Notes: generated from the sequence alone by a model not told the origin. Numbered from the stretch's first letter, positions 48,510-60,361 are shown. The stretch is 64,000 nucleotides of DNA from Rhyzopertha dominica (GCA_025024175.1 QCXZ01000075.1:4588001-4652000), one strand, 5' to 3'. Numbers and translations are program-made.

Positions 48510-49890
48510 TACATATAACATATAACGTAGTAAAACTTATGCATTGGATTTGAACGTACATTTTGACCCCGCAAAATTTTTGAAACTGTGAAAACCTCCA
48601 AATATCTATATCGCTGAGGCAAGAAGCATAACATATATGTGAAGTTATGGCAGACCTGATAAAGAGTCCGACTATTAATTCGTAAGAAACTTAGACAAGA
48701 AATACCAATCAGAAAAAAATGGAGGAAAGGCAAAATTGTCATACTGTAAAATGATGAAGACAGGGTTCACTACCGAGAAAAACTGTTAAAAACTTGAAGG
48801 AATTAGTAGATTCACAGAATGTAGCGAAATTATAGCTTAGACTGATAGAAGCAATAAAAGGAGCTGTCGAAAAGTATGGAAGTGGTAAAAAAATTAAAGC
48901 GGAGACGTATTTTAATGGACAAAAATTTTTACAGCTTCATTACAATTTTTGGTTTACGATTCCTATATTTGTCTCAAAACACGAACTAAATTTAATGATG
49001 ACGAAAACCAGTTACCTTTATTCCAATCCATTACCTTTTCAGCATTTCCGTGCATTCGAAAACCTTTCTGAAATGCTTAGAATATGTGGATTTAATAAAT
49101 TAAATGATTTTCACACAGGTCGCATTATTGAAATGAAAATACCTCAAAATTATACCCGCTTGTACCATGCTGTCTGAATCAGAACAGTCCCGGACAGGCT
49201 TATTAGACCTCATCAGCACGATTTGAACAATTTTTTACACTGATAAAGTAGCTAATAAATACAGCTACCTAATTTAAAAATCGGTGAATTAATGGTATAC
49301 TACTAGTTATTCCCTGCATTTAGCGGACACAAATAAATGAAAATACACCTTAACAGTTAAGTTTGCAACATATAAACTCGGAAAAATGCGGAAAGCTTAA
49401 CGCAATTACGAATTGTTTCACATTTCGGATATATTGAGTTTGGAACAAACAAACAAAATCGGAAATCGGGTACATTAGGCCAATAAGCCTTCAAGCCACT
49501 GTTTAATAAAAAACGTTTTCGAAAGTCTGCCCGAGCTGAAACAGATTAAACGCATATTGAGAATGCTTAGCGTCTTCTCTAACCGAAAGCTAATGATATC
49601 GTTGGGATATAATTAATAAACAAACCAATGACTTTTCGAAGTGCCATGGGAACTAAAACATAATTTCATTTTTTGTTCTATCGCATGAAACTTTTGCAGC
49701 TGTTACTAAATCTGAGATGATCTTCATATCCTATTTATAAAAACAATCTAAAGAATCATATGATACGTAAGATACCTCCCTCCAACTGAAGTATTCATGT
49801 TGCCACCGCCCTAAATGTGAGTCAACTTTTACGCACAAAGGTAAAAAAAAATAGTCACAACTGGAAACGCAATCAAACCGCCACCCTTAC
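48510..49890. other. Intergenic DNA, no gene seen
   Basis: 49,380-49,660 is somewhat less AT-rich. No convincing coding frame; the 88-codon minus frame at 48,476-48,742 overlaps the repeat element and is not protein-like. Confidence 0.35.
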
Positions 49891-50074
49891 ATTTGATGAT
49901 GACACGCGAGTATTGATCAGGAACCAGTAAAGCGGTGCCAAACCTGTTGCTGGTTGCCACGGCAGTTATCTTCACATCGCCCGATCCACACAGAAAATTG
50001 ACAGTTTTATTGTCTGGATTCGCTATTGTTGGGCAAACGTTCAAGGTCGAACAGCTATCTCGAAACCGAATCAG
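49891..50074 (-). CDS. Candidate internal coding exon of an unknown host gene
   Basis: Minus strand. A consensus acceptor (AATTATTCCAG, ending at 50,075) is followed by 184 bases of open frame and a donor GTAAGG at 49,890-49,885. The frame encodes about 61 residues, including FRDSCSTLNVCPTIANP, NKTVNFLCGSGDVKITAVA and ALLVPDQYSRVIIK, with three Cys, an N-glycosylation sequon (NKT) and alternating hydrophobic strands, as in an extracellular beta-sheet domain. If the donor is not used, the frame continues into a hydrophobic stretch (LIAFPVVTIFFYL) and stops, which could alternatively be a membrane-anchored C-terminus. I do not recognise the family and found no neighbouring exon in a compatible phase. 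Confidence 0.45.
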
Positions 50075-51509
50075 CTGGAATAATTAATTATCGAAATCAC
50101 CAGGAAAATCGAGATGGCCGGTGTAATCTCATTGGAATTCCATAAATGGAATGAATAGCTGGATTAGATACATGCAGATGTCGCTGTGACCTGCAGCTTC
50201 AAGGTCTGCGGCAAAAACGATACTGAAATAAAAACATCAATGGGGGGGGGGGTGATTGATTAACCTGTGGCTATCATTAGTTGGCAGTCTTGAAAAATGA
50301 ATCTGGTGTAATGAATTTATAGGGGTAGAATGACCTCGTAATTAATTCAATCTAAATTCTTCATCAACCTGCTGTACATATATTCTATTTTTATTAAATT
50401 GTTAGTCAGACTAAGCGATTTCAAGTAAATAATAGTAAGCACTTCAAGAATCGTAGATTTAGGAAAGTTCTAGATACGACTACAGTAAATTATCAAATAT
50501 TTCAAAGATTTAGTTATGATACCCTCCAAAATCTAAGTAGAGATAGATCAATTCTTATTTTCGGAAATATATATTTAGCTCTATAAGTAAACTATTAAAT
50601 CAAAGGTCCACCTCATTGAATTTGTAGATCATAGAAATCATGTAGGTACTCGATTTTTGTGACAACCGATGTATGTACAAGATATCGATTTGATTTAATT
50701 TTAAAGGCAGGTTTAGTTTCAATGTTATGAAAAGTATTAATGTAAAAAACTTTACCTACGAGGGATTAAATTATCCCAGTCTAATTACAGTTTGACTTTA
50801 TGTTGTTATCTATTCAAACAATTCTAACTTTGTATATGAGGAAAACGACAACATCCACGCACCATGCAAAGGGCAGAAGCAAATTATGTACAAAATTTCT
50901 GTGGGGTTTAATATGTGTATAATGAATCATTCTAAAGAATGAAAAGGTTGTGCATTAGCTTCAACGTGTAGGCACTGATGGTAATAATTATGCAGTACAA
51001 CGCGTTTATTTTATCGCGATTAAAACACCCCACGCACTGATGAAAATGTAAATCTACCCAACATAGGTTTACAGTTAAATTCATCATGATTTAAAATCGC
51101 TATGTGCAGCTGAAACATTGTAATAACTCGCTTTGTCGTACATATACTCTCATTACAAATTCAATGGGCACCGATTTGCCCAGTGATGCTGATGTAACAC
51201 ATTGCGCGCTTACCGTAGCATCAAATATGTATTTGTATTTTCCCACAATAAATGTAAATTAATGTGCGAGTTCTACTGCAGTAATAAAAAATGACAATTA
51301 CAATAAAAACCTAAAGCATATCATTTGATATCAAAAGTGGCAATAACAAATGACAGTGACTGTTCTTCATTCTTGGCGATTACATATGTAATTGCAAGGT
51401 GATTCTGTAAACGTTTCATTTGGGTATGTTTGGAGCTGTTCATAAAGGTTCATAAATATTCCCGTCTTCCCGATATCTTTGTAAGTTTATACTATGTTAT
51501 ATATTGCAG
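50075..51509. other. Intergenic or intronic DNA
   Basis: No second exon in phase with the candidate at 49,891-50,074 was found. An acceptor-like TTTTTATTTCAG on the minus strand at about 50,235 is followed by a short open stretch, but its phase does not fit. A run of ten G residues lies at about 50,240-50,251. Confidence 0.35.
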
Positions 51510-51639
51510 GCGTATAGAAGCGGAACCTAGCTACATACAAATGGCAGAAAATATCGATCACCTCCGGAGAGAACCTTCGCAAAGTTCGCTAGCGTCTGAA
51601 AGCTGTTCCTTCTGGGATATAAACAGTCCAACGGAGTGA
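51510..51639 (+). CDS. Candidate 3'-terminal coding exon of an unknown gene
   Basis: A plausible acceptor (TTATATATTGCAG, AG at 51,508-51,509) is followed by a frame reading RIEAEPSYIQMAENIDHLRR, then EPSQSSLASESCSFWDINS and a TGA stop at 51,637-51,639. The hydrophilic, Ser/Glu-rich composition is protein-like, resembling a cytoplasmic tail. A polyadenylation signal AATAAA lies at 51,815-51,820, giving a possible 3' UTR of about 180 bases. No upstream exon was identified and the protein is not recognised. The open frame also extends upstream of the acceptor, so the structure is uncertain. Confidence 0.35.
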
Positions 51640-51814
51640 GCGCGGGCAGTTCTCCATCGGTGTAGCGGTTATTGGGCGAGTTAAAGACTTAGCGAATCAG
51701 GTGTTTTCGGTGCTGCTATGTGCAGTATAGTGATCTGGGGAATTATTAGACTTAAAATAGTAGTGTTTTGAACTAGTTGTGTTTAGACCTAGTGTATTAG
51801 ACACAAAAGTTTTG

Positions 51815-51820
51815 AATAAA
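51815..51820 (+). promoter_or_regulatory. Possible polyadenylation signal AATAAA
   Basis: Located about 175 bases after the stop of the candidate exon at 51,510-51,639. AATAAA occurs often by chance in such AT-rich DNA, so it is only supportive in that context. Confidence 0.25.
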
Positions 51821-52822
51821 ATAGATGATCAGAAATCCGCAGTTTTCGAGACCGTATTCATAACAATGCAAAGTAAGAGTTGAGAGTTAACACCAAAATG
51901 TGACTAGCAAAGCATAAATTAATCGGTAACCGACGATGAGTGTAATAAGAGTCGGCCTAAAATTGTAAACAAATCATGAACTAGAATTCCAAAACATCGA
52001 CTCGTTTTTTTTAAAGGCAACAGCCCACGACTTTCACAAGCATATCCTTGTATAAAGAAAGTCATAATTAATGTTTTTCTTAAATTTTTAATTGTTGTAA
52101 GTACGGCAGCTTTACTTTACTTTCGCTCGGTATATAAGCATGTGTTAATGTAGACTTCTGTATACTGGTTTTTTATTTGCTGGTTATACTGTGAATGAAT
52201 ATGCCATAGAAAACGAAAGATTACAAACATTTATTTCTTAAAACTTTTTAAGGCGAGTCGCTACCTATCTTGCTTATGGTGTTATCCATACAATGTTATG
52301 CACCCTATGCACCTTAGAAAGTAATAAAAAAACCATAAGCTGAAATATACCATTGGAGAGGTAATTTTTTCCCTATAAAATGGCCAAAGCCAAAATTGAA
52401 TTTGTTCATCGAAAAATAAAATAAAAAATAAGAAAGTTTTATAAAATCATTTCAAGTTTTACTAGATTTTGTTTTGACCAAACAATAGATATTACCTTTC
52501 TGTTGCAATTGTTGAAAACTAACATTTGAAATCTATATCAATAACGATACTAGAGTGTCACAACTTTATGAAATGTGAAAGTTACTCGATCAGGGTGATT
52601 TATGATGCTTAAACCGCAACGTAGTACCTGAAATGCTTTCCACTATATTTGTGAGAATTACAAAGATCCGCATTGTTTGCTGTTGTCTAGGTACAAAATA
52701 GGATATATAAAATTCAGACCCAAAGGGATATGGGAATTAATTGAATTCAGTTTCCACATTGCCTATGTTTTTCGAGTATTGTTTTAACTTTATTTTTCCA
52801 AAATTTTGTATAGAAACAAACT
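51821..52822. other. Intergenic DNA, no gene recognised
   Basis: The end of this stretch could contain further 5' sequence of the nuclease pseudogene that follows, but nothing firm was read. Confidence 0.35.
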
Positions 52823-53690
52823 GAAAAGGTAATTCGCCGTGTTGAGTTAAGACGATTAAATAAAGTAAAAGACCAGCAGATGCTTAGAAAGAAAAATACA
52901 AAATTTAGTTCTAATAGTCGTGAAAACTGTCAAAAACCAAACCTCAGCAACGACATGTACCAACAAACAGAATCACATATTCTGGAAAAATTAAACACAG
53001 ATGAAGCTCAACGAAAAAAATATTGAGGAAGAAACTCGTTTTCAAAATTTAAACAATAAATGGTTTGAGGAACGAAGGAATTTACCGACACATCAAATTT
53101 TGCAAAAGTTTGCAAACAACGTGCTAACACTAACACTAACAGTGCAAAACTCGTAGAACAAATTTATAAATCGCATAATTTTAATGTTCCGTCTGTCGGA
53201 CAGGGGAAAATGTTTGAAAACATAGCCAAAAGAGAATTTGAAAATCAGCAGTCTTTTTGTTGACCCATTTTTAAATTTCTTGGGAGCTTTACCGGATGAC
53301 GTCATAGGTACAAAAACAATAGTAGAAATTAAATGTCCTTACACTGCTTTCAAATTGGGGATGTCTATCGACCAAGCAATTGATACCAAAGGATTACATT
53401 TTGGAAACGGGAAAAAATAATTAGTACATTATAAATCGAAAACATGATTGGTATTACCAAATTCAGGAACAATTGCACATCACGGGCAGACATGAATACA
53501 TTTTTATAGTTTGAGCGGGAAATAATCAAATGCGGACCGAATGTATTAAACGTGACAACAAATTTTTGTATAGAAAAATGGAAAATAAATTATATTTTTT
53601 TAATAAAAAATGTATGCTACCAGAACTTGTGGATTCTCGCAAACAAAGAAATATGCCCATAAGAAACGTTTTTGTTTAGGTTTAATTTGT
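52823..53690 (+). pseudogene. YqaJ-type (lambda-exonuclease fold) nuclease pseudogene
   Basis: The plus strand begins in a basic helical stretch, RRVELRRLNKVKDQQMLRKK, and continues to EKLNTDEAQRKKY and a TGA. In the next frame it reads NLNNKWFEERRN, then after a shift NFAKVCKQRANTN, SAKLVEQIY and VGQGKMFENIAKREFE. After another shift come LFVDPFLNFLGALPDDVIG and TIVEIKCPYTAFKLG (about 53,260-53,360), then DWYYQIQEQLHITGRHEY, RKMENKLYFFNKKCMLPE and LVDSRKQRNM. GALPDDVIG and VEIKCP hold the metal-binding Asp and E-x-K of this exonuclease fold, and YYQIQEQLHIT matches the conserved QxxxY-type motif. Insect genomes carry multicopy genes of this kind, often transposon-borne. This copy has at least three frameshifts and several stops. 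Confidence 0.72.
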
Positions 53691-54559
53691 TAAAATTAAT
53701 TACTTCATTTAAATTATTGTTTTGAGATGTATTTTTTTTTCAATATTATCAAGTCTCAAGAAAATTCAGATAAATAAGTGTTCTATTCTGTTTCTGCAAT
53801 GGAATTAAATTTTACCAGGCCAACATGTATCTGTAATTTTGTAAAAAAAAATATCTATATATTGTAATATATGAATTTTGACGGAATTAGTATTTAAATA
53901 TTGAAATTGAACTTATTTTATATTGTTTATATACTACTATGCTCATCGTTATTTATGTATCGTTATAGGCGAATTAAAAACCGATTTTACTTTAGTCTTG
54001 TTGTTTTATTAATTGAATACTGGTTTCACAGACAGTTCTGTTCCAAATAAAGTGAGCAGCGAATTATGCCGGGTTTGTGGAAACGTCATAAATTATAGTT
54101 TAGTAAAATCCAGCTCCTTTTATTGCACCTACTGGGCATCCCGCATAATTTGACAGCCAGCCGATATTCTCACTTTCCAACGCCGGTATCGACTCGCCTT
54201 AATAAAGTTGGATTTAAATTAACAAATTTGAAGAGATCAAAGTTTAAAGAATGTTAAATGTAAGTACCATCTGAAATCTTTAAACAGTTTGTTGTGACAC
54301 GCCTTACACGTCTATATGTAAAGTCATACTTTTACTTCTTTATTTTGGTCTGATGCTGTGGATAACGCTTTGGTTAAAATAATTATACTCTATAATTAAC
54401 AAAACAACAACAATAAGTGTTTTAGCTGTAAAAACAATGGATAAATATTAAATTAGCAGACACGGCTGTAATTTAAGCAACCTGTTGCAGCATTAACATT
54501 AAGGCTGAGACATCTTGTTGATTTAATATTACATTAATTTATTATGACTACCATTAAAA
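53691..54559. other. Intergenic AT-rich DNA, no gene seen
   Basis: No coding signal or repeat partner recognised. Confidence 0.4.
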
Positions 54560-54999
54560 TAGAACTAACTGAAACAACGCCCCGCCTTCAGCCCAGACTG
54601 TCGGTTTTTCCAGACACAGAATCCACGGTGTTACTGTGTTAGCAGGCTATGGATGAAACAGACCTTCCGCAGTGAATTATGACGGTCCCATTTCGCTCAC
54701 ACACACCGAAATTAAGTTACTCCTGCGTTCTCCCCGGGGCTGGAAAAGGGTCCGCTGTTAGCATTATCATTCTAAATGTGTTTTCGCCTAAACTGGAGTG
54801 TATCTGGAAGCATGCTGATGGCAAAGGGACTGGCTGGGAGGGCGGACGGACCCAGCGGAGAAATCCACACCGTTGCGGATACGCTTATTTGCAAATGGGT
54901 CATAAAGCCGGACGGTTATGTTTATTAATGCGGTTGACAAAACAATACGATCGTTTCTTCTTAGAAATCGTCACGATTAAATGTACACGTTTTAGGTAA
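54560..54999. other. GC-balanced non-coding island
   Basis: Balanced composition with CpG-containing words. A 106-codon plus-strand frame (54,679-54,999) has no recognised feature. Candidate unique non-coding DNA. Confidence 0.3.
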
Positions 55000-55492
55000 C
55001 GGTGATGTACTGTTGAAGTAAACTGCGTTTTTGAGTATGCAGGATACTACGCACCGTTTCTTTAATAAATTTAGTATTATGGTTTGAAAATAATGGTAGA
55101 CGGAGGCTACCGTCTAAGTGTATTCAATATGACGTGGAAGGTATGACAATGAAGTAATTAATAAGTTGTACTTAGAGGAACGGTATCAAAGAAGTAAGAT
55201 ACATAACCTTACATTGAAAGAAGAGCAATTAAAGTTCGACATGCCGCAAGATAGCGTGATTGGACCATATTTGTTTATCATCTCTAGGCTTGAATATGAC
55301 GCATTCATGTAGTTTTCTCTTTTCTAGATTACCATTAGTTCAATTAAATCTGTTCAGCGTAAATTCATCAAATTTTTATCCTTTATAAGACACTGATCAG
55401 GAAACTGTCTTACTCGGATTTAGCCCTAATTCATTATACAATATAATAATATTAGTGGTGTGGTGAAGTTCATATATGCGTCATATCTATAA
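55000..55492. other. Intergenic DNA
   Basis: No endonuclease domain of the LINE that follows could be read here, so that element appears truncated near 55,490. Confidence 0.4.
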
Positions 55493-56888
55493 GTTATTGT
55501 TAAAACATTCGTGTTCCCTGATTGCTGGAAAGTTGCACGAGTTATACCTGTTTATAAAGCTCGTAATAAATCGAATGTTCGTAATTATAGGCCTATAGCA
55601 TTGGGGTATAATTTTGCTAAATTTTTTGAAGCTGTTTTAACGAAGGTTTTTATCTGATGAACAGCATGGATTTGTCAACGGCATGTCAACGTCTACAAAC
55701 TTATGTGAGTTTGTGCAGTTTGTTTCTTCTGCTTTGGATCGTAGGCTGCAAGTTGATGTGATTTATACAGACCTAACAAAGGCGTTTGATCGTGTTCACC
55801 ACTGTATTTTGCTTCATAAATTGCGTCGGTACGGAGTTAGCGACAGTATGCTGTTTTTGTTTAGGTATCTTGTTTTTGGTAGAAAGCAATATGTAGAATT
55901 TGGAGGCTATATATCCAGTGTGTATGATGTGTGTAGTGATGTGGCACAGGGTTCCACCTTAGGGCCATTTCCTTTTATTGTATATTATAATGATGTTGTA
56001 AAATGCTTAAGCAATTCTCGCACGCTTATGTATGCAGATGACCTTAAGATAGCCAGGATTGTTGATACGGTGGTTGACAGTTGGGAATTGCAAGATTCTA
56101 TTGATGCCTTTGCTGCTTGGTGTCGGCGTAACTGTTTAAATAGTAACTATAAAAAATGCAAAAAGATCACATTTGCCAGAAGAAATGATAGAGTGATATT
56201 TAGTTATAACATTTGTGGTACGCCTTTGGAGAGTTTCAGTCAAGTTGTTGACTTGGGTGTGATTATGGATAGCAAATTAACGTTCGTTCTGCATATAATA
56301 CACATTTGTAATGTTGCTTTAGAATCTTTGGGTTCTATATTTCGTAATGCTAGAGCATTTAATGATATAGGGTGCATTACATTGCTTTATTATTCTTTAG
56401 TGCATTCTAGATTGGAATATTGGTGTATTTGCTGGCAACCGTATCAGCAAGTTTATGCAAACTGTATTGAAAATGTGCAACGGAAATTTGCTAAATTTCT
56501 TTATTTTAAAGAACATCATTCTTGGCCACCTCTGCATGTTGATCACAGTTATCTGCTGGAAGTTACTTCTATGAATTCGCTTCTTGCCAGAAGAAAAGTA
56601 AATAGTATAATATTTTTGCAAAAACTAGTTAATGGAAGGTTATATTCAGCACTCTTGCTGTCCAAATTAAATTTTATTGTTTCGAGACTGTGTAGCAGAA
56701 ATTGTTTGACATTTACATACGTGACTTCCAACACCTTTCACTGCCTCAATTGTCCAATGTTGTCGCTTGTTCGCATTTACAATGAGATTAGCGAAAAATA
56801 TCCTGTTTTTGACACTTTTAATTTGAATTTTTGTAATTTGAATACTAGAAATAAGTTTCTAAATTGTTTTGGTGGCAAGGCTCATTAG
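55493..56888 (+). pseudogene. CR1/Jockey-type LINE, 5'-truncated reverse transcriptase with intact YADD
   Basis: The frame starts at about 55,493 with FPDCWKVARVIPVYK and VRNYRPIALGYNFAKFFE, meets TGA after VFI (about 55,652), and is restored by a frameshift into DEQHGFVNG. It is then open for 401 codons to TAG at 56,886. RT boxes in order: IYTDLTKAFDRVHH, VAQGSTLGP, LMYADDLKI (catalytic YADD at 56,031-56,042), WCRRNCLNSNYKKCK, VDLGVIMDSKLTF and the post-RT region SRLEYWCICW. The C-terminal part reads NFCNLNTRNKFLNCF. Only one frameshift separates it from a continuous RT, so it is the youngest-looking LINE here. The endonuclease half is missing, which makes it non-functional. PFPF replaces the usual PLLF after LGP. 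No poly-A tail was delimited. Confidence 0.85.
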
Positions 56889-57679
56889 ATTTAGAATTGT
56901 TACATGTAATATGAAATGTGGTCCTTTGCTTTTGTATACATTTAATTGTGTATATGTTTAATTGTAATGTTTTTAACAACAAACTGATTATCCTGTATTC
57001 TTCGCTCAGCTTATTTTTTCCATACCACGCTTTGAATTACGATATTTTTTCGCATTATTATTAAAACCTTGAAAACTTTGAGGCTTTAATAGCCATGTCG
57101 AAATATATGTTGACAGAATTCTTCCAATGAAGCCTTGTGTAGATTCCTGTCAGTTGCTCTTTAGCTTGCCGTGAGTCCAACATATGATACTTTTCACCTC
57201 TATGCATTTACTGCAATTTATACTATTAATGCGATTCAGTACCTACCCCTCCTTTTTTTTTGGTTGTCATACGTGCCTGTGAGTTAGTGTCCAATTAAGC
57301 TTCGAAGATCACATACATCTAGTGTCTATATTATGACTATATATTCGGATGTGACATAAGTAATGACACTTTATTTGCTGAATATCATCTGGTCTAATGT
57401 AGACACTTGGACCATCAATTGAATATTCGCGGACTTTATCTAATAAGCACCATAGTTATGAATTTGAAGAATTAATTATTTGAGGCAGAATAGAATAATT
57501 AAACCGAACGCGAGTTATTCTTTTTTGATCTTTTCTTGTTGAAACTATTACACACATAGGAAGAAACACTTTCTGAAAATTTTATTTAATGTAATGTAAT
57601 AGTAACGTATTAAGTTAAATCCAATCCTTTTCTGAGGCTTTTTCGAATATTATGCGTTAAATTCCTGACAGTTTACTCA
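56889..57679. other. Intergenic DNA, no gene seen
   Basis: Contains the presumed 3' untranslated part of the LINE (to about 57,060). No other signal. Confidence 0.4.
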
Positions 57680-58480
57680 GCAATCTTTCTACTTGCTCTT
57701 CTTCATTTAAAAACAAAATCTTCGGCACTAGTAGCTGCTTCTTCAGTTTTTTGTAACTTCTTTTTACAAGGAGCCCAATATTTTTCAATTGGTCGACACT
57801 GCGGCACATTAGGTGGATTCACTTCTTTCTCTACAAAATTTATTTGTTTTTCCATCAATAAATTTTTTATACTCTGCATAATAAGCAGAAGCTAAATCTG
57901 ACCAAAATAATGTGGGCCCTTCGTGCTTCCTTAGAAAAGGAAGCAGACGTTTTTTCAAACATTCCTTGATGTAAATTTCGGCGTTAATTTTTCCTGTAGT
58001 AACAAAGCACTGAGCATGATGCCGGCATTGACAGATTGTCTTNCNGCACAAGATACTTTTTCCCAAATATTTCTANACTGATGGTTACTTCAACCTGGGA
58101 AGAATCTCGCATTTAAAAGCAGTATAATATTGTGAACCTGGTAGAATCATAAAATCTGCTTTTACGTATGTTTCGTCATCCAATACCAACAAGGACGTGT
58201 TTCCCCAATTAAATTACCTATACCTATCGGGCTCGGATTTTCATAATTTTTTCCTGCTTTTCAGTAACTTGTGACAATTTTCGTTTTTTTTATACGTTTT
58301 CAAACCAGCACGTTTTTGACCCTTTCTACAATTCTTTTAGGTGTACCTCATTTTTCGGCAAAGTCTCTGATGGACATGCTGCGATTTTTGGTACAAACTT
58401 TAAGAATTCTTTGTTCCAATTGCAAATCATGTCCGCCAGATTTAGTACATCATCTATCGTATGTGCTTTTTATTTGAATT
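57680..58480 (-). pseudogene. Tc1/mariner-superfamily transposase (D,D37E-like) pseudogene
   Basis: Minus strand. The N-terminal HTH is visible at 58,330-58,450 (LEQRILKVCTKNRSMSIRDF, then GTPKRIVERVK). Then VLDDETYVKADF carries Asp1 near 58,175, followed by QYYTAFKCEILPR, a broken stretch with N bases, HAQCFVTTGKINAEIYIKE and CLKKRLLPFLRKHEGPTLFW. SDLASAYYAEY follows with Asp2 at 57,896-57,898. After a frameshift, VEKEVNPPNVPQCRPIEKYW carries the Glu at 57,784-57,786. The Asp2-Glu interval is about 36-37 codons allowing for the shift. This matches a widespread insect family with a PNCPxLRPIExYWA signature. Multiple stops and shifts make it dead. Terminal repeats were not resolved. Confidence 0.75.
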
Positions 58481-58619
58481 GAATCTTTATAGCTGATACT
58501 GGTAACGTCTATTTGAAACAAATAAAAAATAAGTGGAATATCCATGTGATGATAAGGGAAATCTCCTATTCAACTAAATCAAAATATGGTTTCAGCAGTA
58601 CCGTGTAGCGGTTCGTTAG

Positions 58620-58870
58620 TATTTACCAACCAATGAAATTATCAACCAGGAAAGATGGGATGGACGCAGAATCGCCAGATATGACCAATTTAAATTTTTT
58701 ATGTGTCATATCAAATCTGTTGTTTTTACAGCAACAAGAAATCCTGAATGACCTAAAGACAAGAATTGTCAGTAAGTGTAGCAGAATCCTTAGGATCACA
58801 TTCCCAAAAGTACGACAAGCACTTGGAAGCTTACCTTACTATTAAATAACAGAAAGAAACAAAAAACAAA
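58620..58870 (+). pseudogene. D,D41D-type transposase, C-terminal scrap
   Basis: The plus strand reads ESPDMTNLNF (family SPDLTPLDFF, with the third catalytic Asp replaced by Asn), then in a second frame IKSVVFTATRNPE, and in the first frame LNDLKTRIVSKCSRI and TFPKVRQALGS. The shifted tail is LTLLLNN. This matches the last 70 residues of the family seen at 30.5 and 60.4 kb. Everything upstream of the SPDxT motif is missing or unreadable. Confidence 0.6.
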
Positions 58871-60361
58871 TATGTTTTATTTTTGTCGTGTGACGCATTT
58901 TAAGTGTTAGATCAGAATTTTCCTAAAAGAATATATTAATGTAATTACAATTTGGAACAATCCATATTCAAATTCCTTACTGCAGCATTAGTTGTAATTA
59001 GCCATTAGAGAAATGAAGCTTTATAAAGAACCATCAAAGGAAATAATTCTATTTAAAGTTTAAAGGGGGAAGGGAAGTAGTCGGAACAAATTTCAAACGT
59101 ACACAAAAAATATCTCCCTGTAAGCAAAATTTCATTAAAGTTTCATTAAATAAGTACCAAGTTTGCACCAAGTGCATTTTGTAACAGCATTTAAACGTTT
59201 AGAACTTTGCCAACATCAAAACTTTGTGTTTGCTGGCAACCATCTCCCATCTCTAATCTTCGATCGGATGTTATTATCCACACCATAGTTACCAACACGG
59301 CTTTATACTGTGTTCCACACACATTACCCCCAGAAATCCTTAATTTATTGCAGTTGTTACGAATTAGGCGAGCGATTTAGTCGGTCCGTCCGGGACACCT
59401 GCATCAACTTTCGGGATAGCCGCTGCTCTTAGCGTGACCTACAGATTAAAATAAAGCCGCGTCCCTAGGGCCAGGGGGAACGGGGCGAGTATCGATTATG
59501 CAATAACAAAGGTTAAAACTGGGATGAGGCGACGGTATAACTCGCCTGCCAATTTAGCACTATGACGGTGCCGTGATTCTGTCATAGTTGGAGACCACCT
59601 GGGGATACAGACCGACCGTTTATATCAATATAGGTAACCGGATATTTTAGCTAGGGTGAAATTGCGTCGGTAGACTATGAATGATGTCAGCAAGTACACT
59701 GGCTGGAATAGGAATAAAAACACCCAGTCGTATATTCTTTTTTATCTGAATACATTTTGGTATACACATAAAGAAAAATTTTCAGAGCGCGGCCGACTGC
59801 ATGAGAAAGCGGTTTCAAGTCACTATACCCGGTTGGTTGTTTAAAACTTAAGCTATAGTGGGTATACAGATATACAGGACGTCTTATGAGTCGATGGCCA
59901 AACTGAAACCTTAGATTCTAGAGATAATGGACCAAAAATATCTATATCCAAATTTGCATCCTAAGAAAGCTGCAACCCAAACACCGTTTCTATTTAATTG
60001 CTCTGAAACTTCTTTTATAAATGGGTTAAAATGGAGGGGTGGGGGCAAAAATGGTTATAATTTATTTTGTGATTTGTTAAAAACCTAATCGTTATTTACA
60101 CCAAAGATGTGCTCTTGTCAGGTTTCGGCACAATGCACCATTTTAGAGTGATTTTGATCAGAAAGTTTAAAAGCAGGCTATGGCTTATTAAACATGTAGA
60201 CTCATTAGTCTAATGTATTTTTTACCATTTTCAAAATACATTACTCACATACTAATAATAATAATTGAGGAAAATCTCGATGATTTTAAAAATTCTAATA
60301 ATTAGTTGACCATTTTATTGATTAAATTAGCAAAAGAAATAATATTTATTACATAAGTTAA
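58871..60361. other. Intergenic DNA with GC-balanced island at 59,240-59,660
   Basis: The island (59,240-59,660) is balanced, CpG-containing and without open frames, so it is a candidate unique non-coding element. ATACAGGACGTCTTATGAG at 59,871 resembles the end of a Tc1/mariner-type element and could be the 3' terminus of the D,D41D remnant on the minus strand whose stop is at 60,362-60,364. Confidence 0.35.

Noticed and set aside
48476..48742. 88-codon hydrophobic minus-strand frame
   Set aside because: It overlaps the end of the 464-bp inverted-repeat element and is dominated by residues typical of chance AT-rich frames.
50160..50235. Possible upstream exon for the candidate at 49,891-50,074
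   Set aside because: The minus-strand acceptor-like site is followed by open sequence, but every tested phase creates a stop when joined to the next exon.
54679..54999. 106-codon plus-strand open frame
   Set aside because: Same reasoning: compositional island, no motif and no exon signals.
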